64,000 nucleotides of DNA from Myxococcales bacterium UBA1660 (GCA_002320815.1 DCLA01000010.1:67619-131618), one strand, 5' to 3'; positions 8,544 through 17,365 are shown, counted from the stretch's first letter. The notes: generated from the sequence alone by a model not told the origin. Program-made: numbers and translations.

Positions 8544-8966
8544 ATGGACGACCTCGCCATTCGCGGGAACATCGTGATTCCCGCCGCCGATCTCGACTGG
8601 AGCGCCAGCCGCTCCGGCGGGCCGGGGGGTCAGAACGTGAACAAGACCTCGACCAAGGTCGACCTGCGCTTCGACCTCCCGGGGAACACGTCGCTGCACG
8701 ACGCGGTGAAGGCCCGGCTGCGCAAGCAGGACGGAGTGCAGCTCGACGCCGAGGGGCGGCTCATCGTGGTCAGCTCGGTGACCCGATCCCAGTCGGCCAA
8801 CCTCGAGGACGCGCGGGAGCGGCTGCGGGTGATGGTGCTCGAGGCGCTGAAGCGGCCCAAGGCACGCAAGGCGACCAAGCCCTCGCGGGGCGCGAAGCGC
8901 CGGCGGCTGAAGGCGAAGCGCCAGAACTCCGAGAAGAAGAAGTCGCGCCAGAAGGTCGACTACTGA
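8544..8966 (+). CDS. arfB: ArfB (YaeJ) peptidyl-tRNA hydrolase, ribosome rescue
   Basis: Release-factor-like protein that enters stalled ribosomes lacking a stop codon and hydrolyses the peptidyl-tRNA. The GGQ catalytic motif is at residues 28-30 in SGGPGGQNVNKT, and the C-terminal tail (about 105-140) is rich in Lys/Arg, which in ArfB inserts into the empty mRNA channel. ATG 8544 gives 140 aa, the same as E. coli ArfB; GTG 8520 would add eight residues without similarity. The gene is convergent with the 8973-9416 gene, 6 bp between stops. Confidence 0.93.
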   Translation: MDDLAIRGNIVIPAADLDWSASRSGGPGGQNVNKTSTKVDLRFDLPGNTSLHDAVKARLRKQDGVQLDAEGRLIVVSSVTRSQSANLEDARERLRVMVLEALKRPKARKATKPSRGAKRRRLKAKRQNSEKKKSRQKVDY

Positions 8967-8972
8967 GCGCGA

Positions 8973-9416
8973 TCAGTCGTGGAGCTTGCGGAGCAGCGCG
9001 TCGTACTCGAAGCGGCAGCGTCGCCCGCCGCGCCCCTGGTACTCGCGGTAGCCGCGGCCGGTGAAGCGGCTCCCGTTGGGCCGCATCTCGGCGCGCTGCT
9101 GGAGCGAGCCGTTGGTGGCGGTGGCCACGATCTGCCCGTCGGGCGCGATGGTGAGCTGCCACTCCGGCCAGTGGGTGGAGTTCGTCAGCTTCATCGACAT
9201 CCGCCGGCTCGCCGGGGTCCCGTCGATGGCCGCGAAGTAGCTGGTGACGTAGCCGGTCTCGCTGTCGTCCTCGCAGGTCGCGCGGTCGAGGCGCGTCTGG
9301 AAGACGTAGAGCCCGGGCCCGAGGACGCCCTGGGTGTCCTGGGCGCCGGCGGTGTCCCGGGCGGCGATGCTGGTGAAGAGGAGGGCGGCGAAGGCGAGGA
9401 GGGTGAGGCGAGGCAT
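8973..9416 (-). CDS. Secreted protein of unknown function
   Basis: Unrecognised 147-aa protein with a Sec signal peptide (about 1-25, ending TAGAQ). The mature part is compact and beta-rich, with GPGLYVFQTR, SETGYVTSYF and RRCRFEYDALL, and two cysteines that could pair. ATG 9416 is supported by GGAGA about 9 nt upstream, one of the few clear Shine-Dalgarno sequences in this area. Upstream lies the SDR gene on the same strand, 41 bp away, so it may be the last gene of the Kelch lipoprotein-SDR unit. Confidence 0.65.
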   Translation of the reverse strand: MPRLTLLAFAALLFTSIAARDTAGAQDTQGVLGPGLYVFQTRLDRATCEDDSETGYVTSYFAAIDGTPASRRMSMKLTNSTHWPEWQLTIAPDGQIVATATNGSLQQRAEMRPNGSRFTGRGYREYQGRGGRRCRFEYDALLRKLHD

Positions 9417-9457
9417 GAGGTCTCCGGGTCCTATGGACGAGGGCACGGCGCGTTTCA

Positions 9458-10387
9458 TCAACGGTTTCTCGCGCTCGCCGCGGCGAGGAAACGGTCCCGC
9501 GGGGACCAGTCGAGCTCGCGCAGGGCGCGGCCGGGATCGCAGGCCTGGTGGGGCTGCAGGACGTCGCGGACCTTGTCCCGGGTGAGCACCAGCGGCGCAC
9601 CCCCGCGGGCGCGCGCTTCGGCCAGGGCCGCGGCGGCGCGCACCACGAGCGGCGGCAGCGGCACCACCAGCACCCGGCGGCCCACCTGGGAGCCGACGGC
9701 CTGGGCCATGGCGCGGCGAGTGATCGGCTCGGGCTCGGCGACGTAGTACACCCCGGCGGCCTCGGGTTGGACCAGCGCCTGGGCGATGGCCTCGGCGCAG
9801 TCGGGCCCGGAGAGCATGGAGAGGGTCCCGGCGGGGTAGACCGTCGGCACCACGCCGCGCCGAGCCGCGCGCAGCAGGGGCTCCATGCGGTGCTCCCCCT
9901 CGCCGTAGAGAGCCGGCGGGCGCAGGACGACCCAAGGGCAGGGCAGGGCGGCGAGGGCCCGCTCGGCGGCGAGCTTGCTCTTCCCGTACTCCGAGCGCGG
10001 AGCGTCCGGGTCGGCCTCGGTGGCTGGGCGCCCGGGGCGGGAGGGGCCGTGGGCCGCGAGGCTGGAGACCAGCACGAAGCGGCGCAGGGACGTCGCGTGG
10101 CGGACGAGGGTCCGGGTGGTCTCGGTGTTGGCCCGATGGATGACCGCCGGGTCGAGGGCCAGACCGCCGCCGGCGGCGTGCACCACCGCGTCCACGCCGT
10201 CCATGGCGGCGGCGACGTCGCCGTCGTCGGTCAGGGCGCCTCGGACGATCTCGACGCCCTGCGCCTCGAGGGGCGCGGTGCGGCTCGTGGGCCGCGCGAA
10301 CGCGCGGACGGAGAGACCTCGCCCGAGCAGGCGAGGGACGAGGTGGCCGCCGAGGAAGCCGGTGGCGCCGGTGAGCAGGACCTTCAC
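9458..10387 (-). CDS. NAD(P)-dependent epimerase/dehydratase (extended SDR)
   Basis: Extended short-chain dehydrogenase/reductase of 309 aa. The N-terminal nucleotide-binding motif TGATGFLGGH (about 7-16) fits the TGxxGxxG pattern, VVHAAGGG is the following strand motif and the catalytic pair lies in SEYGKSKLAAE (YxxxK). The C-terminal domain is like UDP-sugar epimerases or 3-beta-hydroxysteroid dehydrogenase-type SDRs; the substrate is unclear. The start overlaps the stop of the upstream Kelch lipoprotein gene by 4 bp, so the two are translationally coupled. Confidence 0.85.
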   Translation of the reverse strand: MKVLLTGATGFLGGHLVPRLLGRGLSVRAFARPTSRTAPLEAQGVEIVRGALTDDGDVAAAMDGVDAVVHAAGGGLALDPAVIHRANTETTRTLVRHATSLRRFVLVSSLAAHGPSRPGRPATEADPDAPRSEYGKSKLAAERALAALPCPWVVLRPPALYGEGEHRMEPLLRAARRGVVPTVYPAGTLSMLSGPDCAEAIAQALVQPEAAGVYYVAEPEPITRRAMAQAVGSQVGRRVLVVPLPPLVVRAAAALAEARARGGAPLVLTRDKVRDVLQPHQACDPGRALRELDWSPRDRFLAAASARNR

Positions 10388-12156
10388 TCGGCCTCCAAGC
10401 GGCGGGCGGCGATGCGCTCGAAACGGGAGCCCGCCCGGGCGCGGAAGCCGAGGCCCACCCGGCCGACCAGTCCATCGACGCGGCAGGTGCGCTGGCTCCC
10501 GGCGCGGGCGAGCGCGAGCGCCTCGCCGCGTCGCACCAGGGTCAGCGGGCCGGCGCCCGCGAGGGTGCAGAGGCTGGGGCCGGCCTCGCTCGCCCCGACG
10601 TGCACCGCCGTCGCCGGCGCGCCCTCGGGCTGGAGGAGGAGCTCCACCGATCCCTCGGCGGTGACCTCCAGGGCGAAGTCGGCGAAACGGAGCCCCGCGA
10701 GATCCGCGCGCGCATCGTCGACCTGGGCGACCAGCGCGGCGCCCTCGGTGCGCCAGCGCTCGGGACCGTCGAGGGCGAGGTCCTCGGCCAACAGGCTCGC
10801 CGGAGGGTGATCCAGGGCGCTGCGCTCGGTGGTGCGCCGGAGCGCGAGGCCCTCGGCGTCCAGCGCGGCGGTGGTCCCGTCGGCGAGCGCGATCAGGCGA
10901 CCCAGAGCCCGGGGCGGCGGCACCTCGCGGACCGTGGCCGTCCCGGGATCCACTACGAACGCCTGCCGCCCGCTCGCGGTGGCCCCGCTGACGAGGAGCG
11001 TGCCGTCCATCAGCGCCACCGCCGTCGCGGTCTCGAAGGCGGGGAGGGCCACGGCGACGGTGTCCTCCACCAGGCCGGGCACCGGACCCAGGAGGGGCGG
11101 CGCGTTGCGGTAGAGCGTGAGCTCGCCGGGGCGGCTGCTGGCCAGGAGCGCCAGGCGTCCGCCGGGCAAGGGGGCCACGGCCTGCAGACCGGCCGGCGCG
11201 TCGAGGCCGAGCTCGATGAAGGTGCCGGACCGCGGGTCGAACGCGAGCAGGGGCCGGAGGTGGCCGCCGGCCGCGCCGGTGCCACCGACGACCAGCACGC
11301 TGCCGTCGTCCAGGACGACGACCGAGGGATCGGCGCGGCCCACCGGGAGCTCCCCCACTGGGGCGCTCGCCCCGGTGTCGTCGTCGAGCACCTCCGCGCT
11401 GGCGAGGGGGTCCCCGCCGCCCGCGGCGCGGCCGCCGACGAGGAGGATCCGCCCGTCGGAGAGCCGCGCGGCGCCCGCGTCGCGGCGCGGCTCGCCCAAG
11501 GTGCCGAGCCCGCTGCGGAGGGCCCGGGTCTCGGCGTCGTAGATCTCGTAGGTGTCGTGGGCGGGGCCCTCGCGCCCCAGCGCGCCGCCGAGGACGAAGA
11601 CCCGCTCCCCCGTCGCCACCGCGACCGAGCCCTCCCGGCGGAGCTGGAGCCCGGGGTCGGCCACCGTCGCCGCCGCCTCGCCCGGATGCCAGTGCACCAG
11701 GCGCCGCGACCCCACCTCGCCGTCGTCTCCGCCGGCGAGGACCAAGCTCCCGTCCGGCAGCGCCACCGCGGTGTCCCCGTCGACCAGCGCCGGGTCGGGG
11801 ACCAGGCAGGAGGTCGACGCGGGGAGCAGCAGCAGGCGCGCCTCGGCGTCCGCGTCACCGATCCGCGGGAAGAGGGCGAAGCCCTCCCAACCTCCCGCGT
11901 GGGCGCGCACGCTCAGCGCCCGGGTCCCCACCGGGAAGCGGTCGATGATCCCGGGGCCGTCCGCGCCGAGCACCTCGATGGTCCGCTCGTCGCTGGCGGG
12001 GAAGTCGCCCAGCGCCTCCACCACCAGGTCGTTCGTGGGGGCCCCCGGGCTGCAGGGGCCGCTCGCCGGCGCGCGCAGGCGCAGGCTCACGGTCTGCAGG
12101 TCCACGCGGTCGGCGCAGCCGCCGAGAAGGACCAGGAAGACCACGAGGGGGCGCAT
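10384..12156 (-). CDS. Kelch/galactose-oxidase-like beta-propeller lipoprotein
   Basis: Predicted lipoprotein of 590 aa starting MRPLVVFLVLLGGC (lipobox LGGC). Between about 110 and 440 there are repeated blades with the Kelch pattern, for example LPDGSLVLAGGDDG, GERVFVLGGALG, LSDGRILLVGGRA and LDDGSVLVVGGTG, giving a propeller probably used for binding. The C-terminal 150 residues may form a lectin-like beta domain (FADFALEVTAEGSVELLL). ATG 12156 is preferred to GTG 12159 because it leaves 8 nt to the TAGCAT hexamer. It is divergent from the Ser/Thr kinase. Confidence 0.75.
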   Translation of the reverse strand: MRPLVVFLVLLGGCADRVDLQTVSLRLRAPASGPCSPGAPTNDLVVEALGDFPASDERTIEVLGADGPGIIDRFPVGTRALSVRAHAGGWEGFALFPRIGDADAEARLLLLPASTSCLVPDPALVDGDTAVALPDGSLVLAGGDDGEVGSRRLVHWHPGEAAATVADPGLQLRREGSVAVATGERVFVLGGALGREGPAHDTYEIYDAETRALRSGLGTLGEPRRDAGAARLSDGRILLVGGRAAGGGDPLASAEVLDDDTGASAPVGELPVGRADPSVVVLDDGSVLVVGGTGAAGGHLRPLLAFDPRSGTFIELGLDAPAGLQAVAPLPGGRLALLASSRPGELTLYRNAPPLLGPVPGLVEDTVAVALPAFETATAVALMDGTLLVSGATASGRQAFVVDPGTATVREVPPPRALGRLIALADGTTAALDAEGLALRRTTERSALDHPPASLLAEDLALDGPERWRTEGAALVAQVDDARADLAGLRFADFALEVTAEGSVELLLQPEGAPATAVHVGASEAGPSLCTLAGAGPLTLVRRGEALALARAGSQRTCRVDGLVGRVGLGFRARAGSRFERIAARRLEAE

Positions 12157-12163
12157 CACCGGC

Positions 12164-12170
12164 TATGCTA
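12164..12170. promoter_or_regulatory. Overlapping bidirectional -10 elements between Kelch lipoprotein and kinase genes
   Basis: TATGCTA reads as TATGCT on the plus strand (8 nt before ATG 12178) and as TAGCAT on the minus strand (8 nt before ATG 12156). The whole divergent spacer is 21 bp, so both transcripts would be leaderless or nearly so, and the two promoters must exclude each other. Confidence 0.5.
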
Positions 12171-12177
12171 GCCCCGA

Positions 12178-13857
12178 ATGCCCCTCCGCGCGCCAGAGGA
12201 CCGCGCCCCGACACCCTTCGGGCCCTACTTGCTGGACTCCCTCCTGGCCGAGGGAGGCATGGCGCGGGTGTATCGAGCCCGGCTCCGGGGCGCCCTGGGC
12301 TTCGAGAAGCCGCTGGTGGTCAAGCAGGTCCGGCCGGAGCTGGCGCGGGATCCGCGCTTCGTCGCCATGTTCGCCAAGGAGGCCAAGGCGCTGGTTCGCC
12401 TGGTCCATCCGCACATCGTGCCGGTGTACGAGCTGGGCGTGGTCGACGGGGTCTACTTCATCGCCATGGAGCACATCGCCGGGGCCACCCTGGAGGGCGT
12501 GCTCGCCGAGGGGCCCCTCGAGGCCGGCGCGGTGGCCCACGTGGGGCTCCAGGTCGCCGAAGCGCTCCAGCACGCCCACGAGCGCCACGATCTGGTCCAC
12601 CGGGACGTCACCCCCCGCAACGTGATGGTCGACGACGGCGGCCACGCGCGCCTCCTCGACTTCGGCATCGCCACCCCGACCGAAGGCGGCGACGCCGAGG
12701 TCTTCGGCACGCCGGGCTATCTCTCGCCCGAGCAGGCCCGGGGCGACGAGGTGGGGCCCGCGAGCGACGTGTTCTCCCTGGGGTGCGTGTTGGTCCGGGC
12801 GCTCACCGGCGAGGGCGCCTTCGACGGCGCCGAAGGCAAGGCCCGGCTCCTGGCCGGCGAGCGACCCACTCTGGGCGGAGTCCCGGACGAGCTCGCGGTG
12901 TTGCTGCAGGAGGCGCTGGCCGGTGACCCCACGGCGCGGCCCGCGGCGCGCCAGGTCGCGCGGCGGCTACGGGCCTGGCTGGCCGGGACCCACCCCGAGG
13001 GCGTGGGCGCCGCGCTCGCGGATCGAGTCCAGCGCGCCGTCGAGCAGGCGCCGGCGGTGCAGACCACCGGCGAGAGCACGGCCGCCGTGGGCAAGGTGGA
13101 GGCCCTGGCGACCAGCCAGGTCCTGGCCGACGCCCGCCCGTCGACCCCGGTCACGCCGCGGGTCCCCCGGGGCGAGGCCACGGCGCCGATCGCCGACCGG
13201 GCGGCCGAGGCGACGGCGCCGATCTCGGGTCGCGGGGGTCCGGCGGCGGGCCAGGGGACGGCACCGATCCCTGGTCGGGGCCCGCGCTCGGCCGAGGCGG
13301 CCGAGCGCGCCGACGCCTCTGAGCGCGTCCCCCCGTCGGCGCCCGCGGATGCGGCGGGCACCGACGGGCCACCGACCCTCGGCCGCGGCCGCCTCCTGGC
13401 GGCGCTGGTAGCGGCCCTCCTGGTCGCCGGCCTGGGGTGGCGCATGGCGACCCGCGAGATCCCCGCGGCGCCCGAGCCTGCCCCGGCCCGAGCGCCGGAG
13501 CCCGAGGGGGAACCCGAGGTGGCGGTCGAGGCGCCGCCCGCGATGCCTGCCGAGCCGGTGGAGGCTCCCATCGAGGCCTCGAATCCGCCGAGCGAGCCCC
13601 CACCGGAGCCCGCCCCGGTGGCCCGGGGGGTCCTCCGCATCACCGCCAGCCCGTGGGCCCAGGTCGCGATCGACGGCCGCAGCGCCGGTAGCACCCCGCT
13701 GCGGGGGATCCGGGTGATCCCGGGAACCCATCGGGTGCGCCTGGAGTGCCCGCCCCTCGGGGCGGTGGTCGAGCGCACCCTCGAGGTGGGCCCCGGGGCC
13801 GAGGTGGTCCTCGACGGCGCGCTCGACGCCGACCCACCGCGGCTCGTGGTGCGCTGA
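12178..13857 (+). CDS. Transmembrane Ser/Thr protein kinase with C-terminal PEGA domain
   Basis: Hanks-type kinase of 559 aa. The kinase domain (about 14-270) has the Gly loop LAEGGMARVYRA, catalytic loop H141-R-D143 in HRDVTPRN and D161-F-G in LLDFGIATP, followed by FGTPGYLSPEQ. The usual Lys two residues after HRD-x is replaced by Thr-Pro, as often seen in Myxococcota kinases. A disordered linker (about 285-400) repeats TAPI-x-GRG-like units and may carry phosphosites. A TM helix (about 404-423) is followed by a Pro/Glu-rich spacer and an exported PEGA domain (about 481-552). It probably senses an envelope signal. Confidence 0.92.
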   Translation: MPLRAPEDRAPTPFGPYLLDSLLAEGGMARVYRARLRGALGFEKPLVVKQVRPELARDPRFVAMFAKEAKALVRLVHPHIVPVYELGVVDGVYFIAMEHIAGATLEGVLAEGPLEAGAVAHVGLQVAEALQHAHERHDLVHRDVTPRNVMVDDGGHARLLDFGIATPTEGGDAEVFGTPGYLSPEQARGDEVGPASDVFSLGCVLVRALTGEGAFDGAEGKARLLAGERPTLGGVPDELAVLLQEALAGDPTARPAARQVARRLRAWLAGTHPEGVGAALADRVQRAVEQAPAVQTTGESTAAVGKVEALATSQVLADARPSTPVTPRVPRGEATAPIADRAAEATAPISGRGGPAAGQGTAPIPGRGPRSAEAAERADASERVPPSAPADAAGTDGPPTLGRGRLLAALVAALLVAGLGWRMATREIPAAPEPAPARAPEPEGEPEVAVEAPPAMPAEPVEAPIEASNPPSEPPPEPAPVARGVLRITASPWAQVAIDGRSAGSTPLRGIRVIPGTHRVRLECPPLGAVVERTLEVGPGAEVVLDGALDADPPRLVVR

Positions 13858-13919
13858 TCGCCGGACCGAATCCTCGCGCACCGACCGACCACAACCGTGC
13901 TCCCAGCGGACGGGTGCAG

Positions 13920-13925
13920 TAGGAT
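13920..13925 (+). promoter_or_regulatory. Putative -10 (TAGGAT) for the 13932 lipoprotein
   Basis: TAGGAT ends 6 nt before GTG 13932. No Shine-Dalgarno sequence lies in the gap, consistent with a leaderless mRNA. Confidence 0.45.
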
Positions 13926-13931
13926 GGTCCG

Positions 13932-14630
13932 GTGAGCTGCTTTTCATCGCTCCGCGCGTCCCTCGCGCCTTTGCTCCTGCTCGCGCTCGCCGGCTGCGAC
14001 CAGACCACGACCGCCACCTTCAACGTCGGCATGGAGGCCAGCCTCTCCACCGAGGACTTCTCGGTGCCCGAGGCGCTCCGGGAGGAGACCGCCAGCGGAC
14101 CCCGGGTGCGCGAGCTGGCCTGCGACGGCGTCCCCTGTCCGTCGACGGCGGAAGCGCCCGTGGTCTGCACCGCGGGCATCTGCGACCCGGAGCCCCTGAC
14201 CATCAGCGCCCAGGTGGGCGACGTGGTGGACCTCGACGAGCTGGCCGGCGACCTCGACGACGTGGTGGGCGAGATCGACTCGCTGGAGATCCTGGAGGTC
14301 AACTACCAGGTCTCCCGGAACACCCTGACCATCCCCGTCGAGGACGTGGAGATCCTCTGGGGTCCGGCGGGCGCGGCGAGCGTCGACGCCTCGGGTGTGC
14401 AGCGCCTCGGCGTGGTGCCGGCCATCGCCGCGGGATCCACCGGCGAGGGCGCCGTGCAGCTCGATGACGCCGGCAGCGCGGGCTTCACCAGCTACTACGA
14501 GACCACCGCGCACCGCTTCAAGTTCTTCGTGCGCACCGGCATCGACCTGATGCCCGCCGGGGCCTTCCCCGAAGGTGAGCTCGACGTCGCGGTCACCATG
14601 CGCGTGCGCATCACCGGCAGCCTGCTCTGA
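13932..14630 (+). CDS. Predicted lipoprotein, unknown function
   Basis: Unrecognised 232-aa lipoprotein; GTG start, signal APLLLLALAGC with lipobox LAGC. The mature protein is acidic, with a small Cys cluster (about 54-77: ELACDGVPC, VVCTAGICD) and then beta-rich sequence ending VAVTMRVRITGSLL. DLDELAGDLDDVVGEIDSLE (about 97-116) could be a short amphipathic helix. Its stop and the stop of the convergent radical SAM gene are 15 bp apart. Confidence 0.7.
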   Translation: MSCFSSLRASLAPLLLLALAGCDQTTTATFNVGMEASLSTEDFSVPEALREETASGPRVRELACDGVPCPSTAEAPVVCTAGICDPEPLTISAQVGDVVDLDELAGDLDDVVGEIDSLEILEVNYQVSRNTLTIPVEDVEILWGPAGAASVDASGVQRLGVVPAIAAGSTGEGAVQLDDAGSAGFTSYYETTAHRFKFFVRTGIDLMPAGAFPEGELDVAVTMRVRITGSLL

Positions 14631-14645
14631 GCGTCTCGTGGCCGC

Positions 14646-15881
14646 TCAGGCGAGCGGGAGCCGGCGGAGGGCGACCATCGCGGCGCGCACGCCGTCGCGG
14701 AGCGCGCCGGTGACCGGCCCCTCCACGCGGTAGCCTCCGCGCGGCCGTCCCTCGGCTTCGGCGAAGAAGAAGACGGCGCGCTCGGCCTCGGGGCCCTCCA
14801 GGGCCACCTCGATGCCGCCGGGGATTCGCTGGGACCCGGCCCACCGGAGGTTGCCGAAGGGGGCCGCCGCGCGGAGCCGCTCCAGCCGGACCCGCACGCT
14901 CGCCGGGAGGGCGAGCCGCTGGGCGGGGATCTCGTCGGCGCTCAGGGGCCGTAGCTCGGCCAGGCCATGATGCGCCGCGTAGGTCTCGAAGACCCCGTTG
15001 CACTCCGGCCGCATCGCGCACTCGGCGCAGGCGGGCGCGTGGACCTTGTCGCGACGCTTCACGGCGTACTTGTCCCAGGGCTCGCTGAGCTGGTCGTCGT
15101 GGTCGATGGCCACCGTCTGGGTGTGCTCGCCGTCGTGGTGGATCCAAGGGACGAGATCCGGCGCGACGCAGTAGGGCAGGTTCCCGATGTTCACGTCGAA
15201 GCCCGGCGCGCGCGCCTCGAAGCCGGCGACCATGGCCCGCAGCGGCTCGGCCAGGTCGGTGTAGGGCACCAGCATCTCGGCCATCTCCGCGGGGCTCCGT
15301 TCGCCGGCGTCCAGGGGGCGCACCATGTCCACGTGGAGCTGCCGGGCGCCGAAGGGCAGGAGCAGGTCGGGAAAGCGCGCCAGGTCGGCGTGGTTGGAGC
15401 GCACCACGCACATGTTCACCGTGATGTCCTCGCCGCGGGCCTGGAGGTGCTCGAGGGTCCGCAGGATGCGCTTGAACGAGTTGGGGCGGCCGGTGGTGCG
15501 CACGTGGGACGCCTCGGTCGCGCCCTGGATGGAGATGCGCCAGACGAGTCGCGCCCGGGGTCCCAGGGCCGCGCGGGTGGCGTCGACCACCTCGGCGCGC
15601 GCGGTGCGAACGCCGTTGGTGAACACCACCACCTCTTCGAAGCCCAGCTCCCCGCAGCGCCGGACCACGTCGAGGAACGCGGGCTGGAGCGTGGGTTCGC
15701 CGCCGAGCAGGGTGATCTTCCGGTGGCCGTCCCGCCGCGCCTCTTCGATGCGGGCCAGCAAGGGCGCCGCCGCCATCGGCTGCGCCTCGCCACGCTCCGT
15801 GCGCTGCCCGCTGACGCAGAAGACGCAGCGGTTGTTGCACATGTGGCCGAGCTGAATCTCGACCTGCTGCAGGGGTTCCAC
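14646..15881 (-). CDS. Radical SAM protein with SPASM-like C-terminal cysteine cluster
   Basis: Radical SAM enzyme of 411 aa. C15-x3-C19-x2-C22 (HMCNNRCVFC) binds the [4Fe-4S] cluster that cleaves SAM, and LGGEPTLQP is the GGE motif contacting SAM. Near residue 290 a second Cys set (PACAECAMRPEC) resembles the auxiliary-cluster motif of SPASM proteins, which modify peptides or anaerobically mature enzymes. No obvious precursor peptide or partner is adjacent, so the substrate is unknown. GTG 15881 lies 8 nt after TAGGCT (15890-15895). Confidence 0.85.
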   Translation of the reverse strand: MEPLQQVEIQLGHMCNNRCVFCVSGQRTERGEAQPMAAAPLLARIEEARRDGHRKITLLGGEPTLQPAFLDVVRRCGELGFEEVVVFTNGVRTARAEVVDATRAALGPRARLVWRISIQGATEASHVRTTGRPNSFKRILRTLEHLQARGEDITVNMCVVRSNHADLARFPDLLLPFGARQLHVDMVRPLDAGERSPAEMAEMLVPYTDLAEPLRAMVAGFEARAPGFDVNIGNLPYCVAPDLVPWIHHDGEHTQTVAIDHDDQLSEPWDKYAVKRRDKVHAPACAECAMRPECNGVFETYAAHHGLAELRPLSADEIPAQRLALPASVRVRLERLRAAAPFGNLRWAGSQRIPGGIEVALEGPEAERAVFFFAEAEGRPRGGYRVEGPVTGALRDGVRAAMVALRRLPLA

Positions 15882-15889
15882 CGCGCAGC

Positions 15890-15895
15890 AGCCTA
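15890..15895 (-). promoter_or_regulatory. Putative -10 (TAGGCT, minus strand) for the radical SAM gene
   Basis: Minus-strand TAGGCT lies 8 nt before GTG 15881 with no Shine-Dalgarno sequence between. Confidence 0.4.
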
Positions 15896-16033
15896 GCAGG
15901 GAGCCCCACCGCGAGGCGACTCGCTACCGCGGGGCCGGTCGCGTCACCGCAGCCGACTCTTGCGCTCGTTCCCCCCGAGGCCCGCGGGCCCTGTTGGCCG
16001 CCGGTGGCCGAGCGCTCCTTCGGGGGGCGCGGG

Positions 16034-17350
16034 TCAGATGAGGATGGTGGGGCAGCCGACGACGATCTCGACCTCGGCGGAGTCCATCAGGAGCTGGTCA
16101 CAGATGGGGCCCTGGATCACCAGGGCGTCGTTCTCGCTGCTGGTGTAGTTCCAGCTGTTCATGCTCGGGTCGGTGCTCCGCGGCAGGACCTGGCGCTCCT
16201 CGCCCTCGAAGGTCACGCCGACGTTGACCTGGCCGGGGTTGAACCCGTCGATGCCGTCCCGGGGAACTTCGAAGACGCAGCTGTCGAGGAAGCGGGTGGC
16301 GATCTCTTCCAGGGCGCCCTGGAAATCGGACTGGAAGGACGAGCCCTCGGCGTCGTAGTGGCAGCAGTTGGGGGTGCCGCTGCACTGGGGACCGATGAAG
16401 GGCAGGCTCTCGCAGGTCAGCGGGTCGGGGCAGTCGGCGTCGGTGCCGCAGGCGCACTGACCGGGGATGGGGATCGGGCCGAAGTCGGGCACCGGCTTCC
16501 AGCAACTGTTGCCGCCGTCGCAGTCGGCGTCGCTGTAGCAGGTCGGCGTGGTGCACTCGGGCAGGCAGGTGGCGTTGCGCGGTGTGTCGCCGTTGAAGGC
16601 CAAGGTGCTGAGGAAGTTGTTGCTCTCGTCGAGGCCCACCGCGTAGGTCAGGTAGCCGTTCGAGGCGTGCTGGTCGGCGGCCAGGGCCAGGACCGCGTCC
16701 CGCTCGGCGGTGGAGGTCTCGCAGGTCTCGGCCCCGTCGGTGACCAGGATGAGCCCCTTCTGCCCGCGGCCGTCGATCGCGTCCAGAGCGCCCCAGCCGG
16801 CGCGCAGCGCGCTGGCGATGGGCGTGTTGCCGCCGCCCGCGCTGGCGCTGGAGAGCGCCGAGGCGATCTGCGCGCGGGTGGTGCCCAGCGGGGCGACGTC
16901 CACCTGCACCGCGGTGGCGGCGTCCACGGTGCACTCGGAGCTGCCCACCGGGAAGAGCATGAGGCCCAGGTTCAGGTCGTCCGAGACGCCGCCGAGGGCG
17001 CTGTTGATGGCCGCCGTCGCCAGGTCCCACTTGGTGGGCCCGGAGTCGCCATTGGCTTCGTCGTTCATGCTGCCCGAGCGGTCGAAGACCAGCATCAGGC
17101 TGCCCGGGACCCGCTCGGTGGGGATCGAGGCGCTCCCGCAGGCGGCGTCGGGGTCGAAGGGATCGAAGGCGCCGAAGTCGCTGGGCTCGCTCATCATGTC
17201 CGCGGTGGCCGCGTCCATGCCCGGGTCGCCCATGTCGACGCCCGGGTCGTCCGTACGGTCGCCGAGGGGCGTGCGCTCGTCCTCGCAGGAGCAGGCGCCG
17301 GCCAGAGTGAGCAAGAGGAGAAGGAAGGTGGGAGAGCGTCGAGAAGTCAC
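16034..17350 (-). CDS. VWA-domain lipoprotein
   Basis: Predicted surface or periplasmic lipoprotein of 438 aa. The signal ends LTLAGACSC (C20 or C22 lipidated), followed by an Asp/Met-rich linker (about 25-70). The von Willebrand A domain (about 83-260) has a complete MIDAS: D90-x-S92-x-S94 in VFDRSGSMND, Thr in GGNTPIASAL and Asp in LVTDGAETC. The C-terminal half is Cys-rich (CTTPTCYSDADC, CACGTDADCPD), probably disulfide-linked. GTG 17350 is 9 nt after TACGCT on the minus strand. It may mediate metal-dependent protein binding. Confidence 0.88.
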   Translation of the reverse strand: MTSRRSPTFLLLLLTLAGACSCEDERTPLGDRTDDPGVDMGDPGMDAATADMMSEPSDFGAFDPFDPDAACGSASIPTERVPGSLMLVFDRSGSMNDEANGDSGPTKWDLATAAINSALGGVSDDLNLGLMLFPVGSSECTVDAATAVQVDVAPLGTTRAQIASALSSASAGGGNTPIASALRAGWGALDAIDGRGQKGLILVTDGAETCETSTAERDAVLALAADQHASNGYLTYAVGLDESNNFLSTLAFNGDTPRNATCLPECTTPTCYSDADCDGGNSCWKPVPDFGPIPIPGQCACGTDADCPDPLTCESLPFIGPQCSGTPNCCHYDAEGSSFQSDFQGALEEIATRFLDSCVFEVPRDGIDGFNPGQVNVGVTFEGEERQVLPRSTDPSMNSWNYTSSENDALVIQGPICDQLLMDSAEVEIVVGCPTILI

Positions 17351-17354
17351 GGCG

Positions 17355-17365
17355 GCCCCAGCGTA
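17355..17365 (-). promoter_or_regulatory. Putative -10 (TACGCT, minus strand) for the VWA lipoprotein
   Basis: TACGCT occupies 17360-17365 on the minus strand, 9 nt before GTG 17350. Confidence 0.35.
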
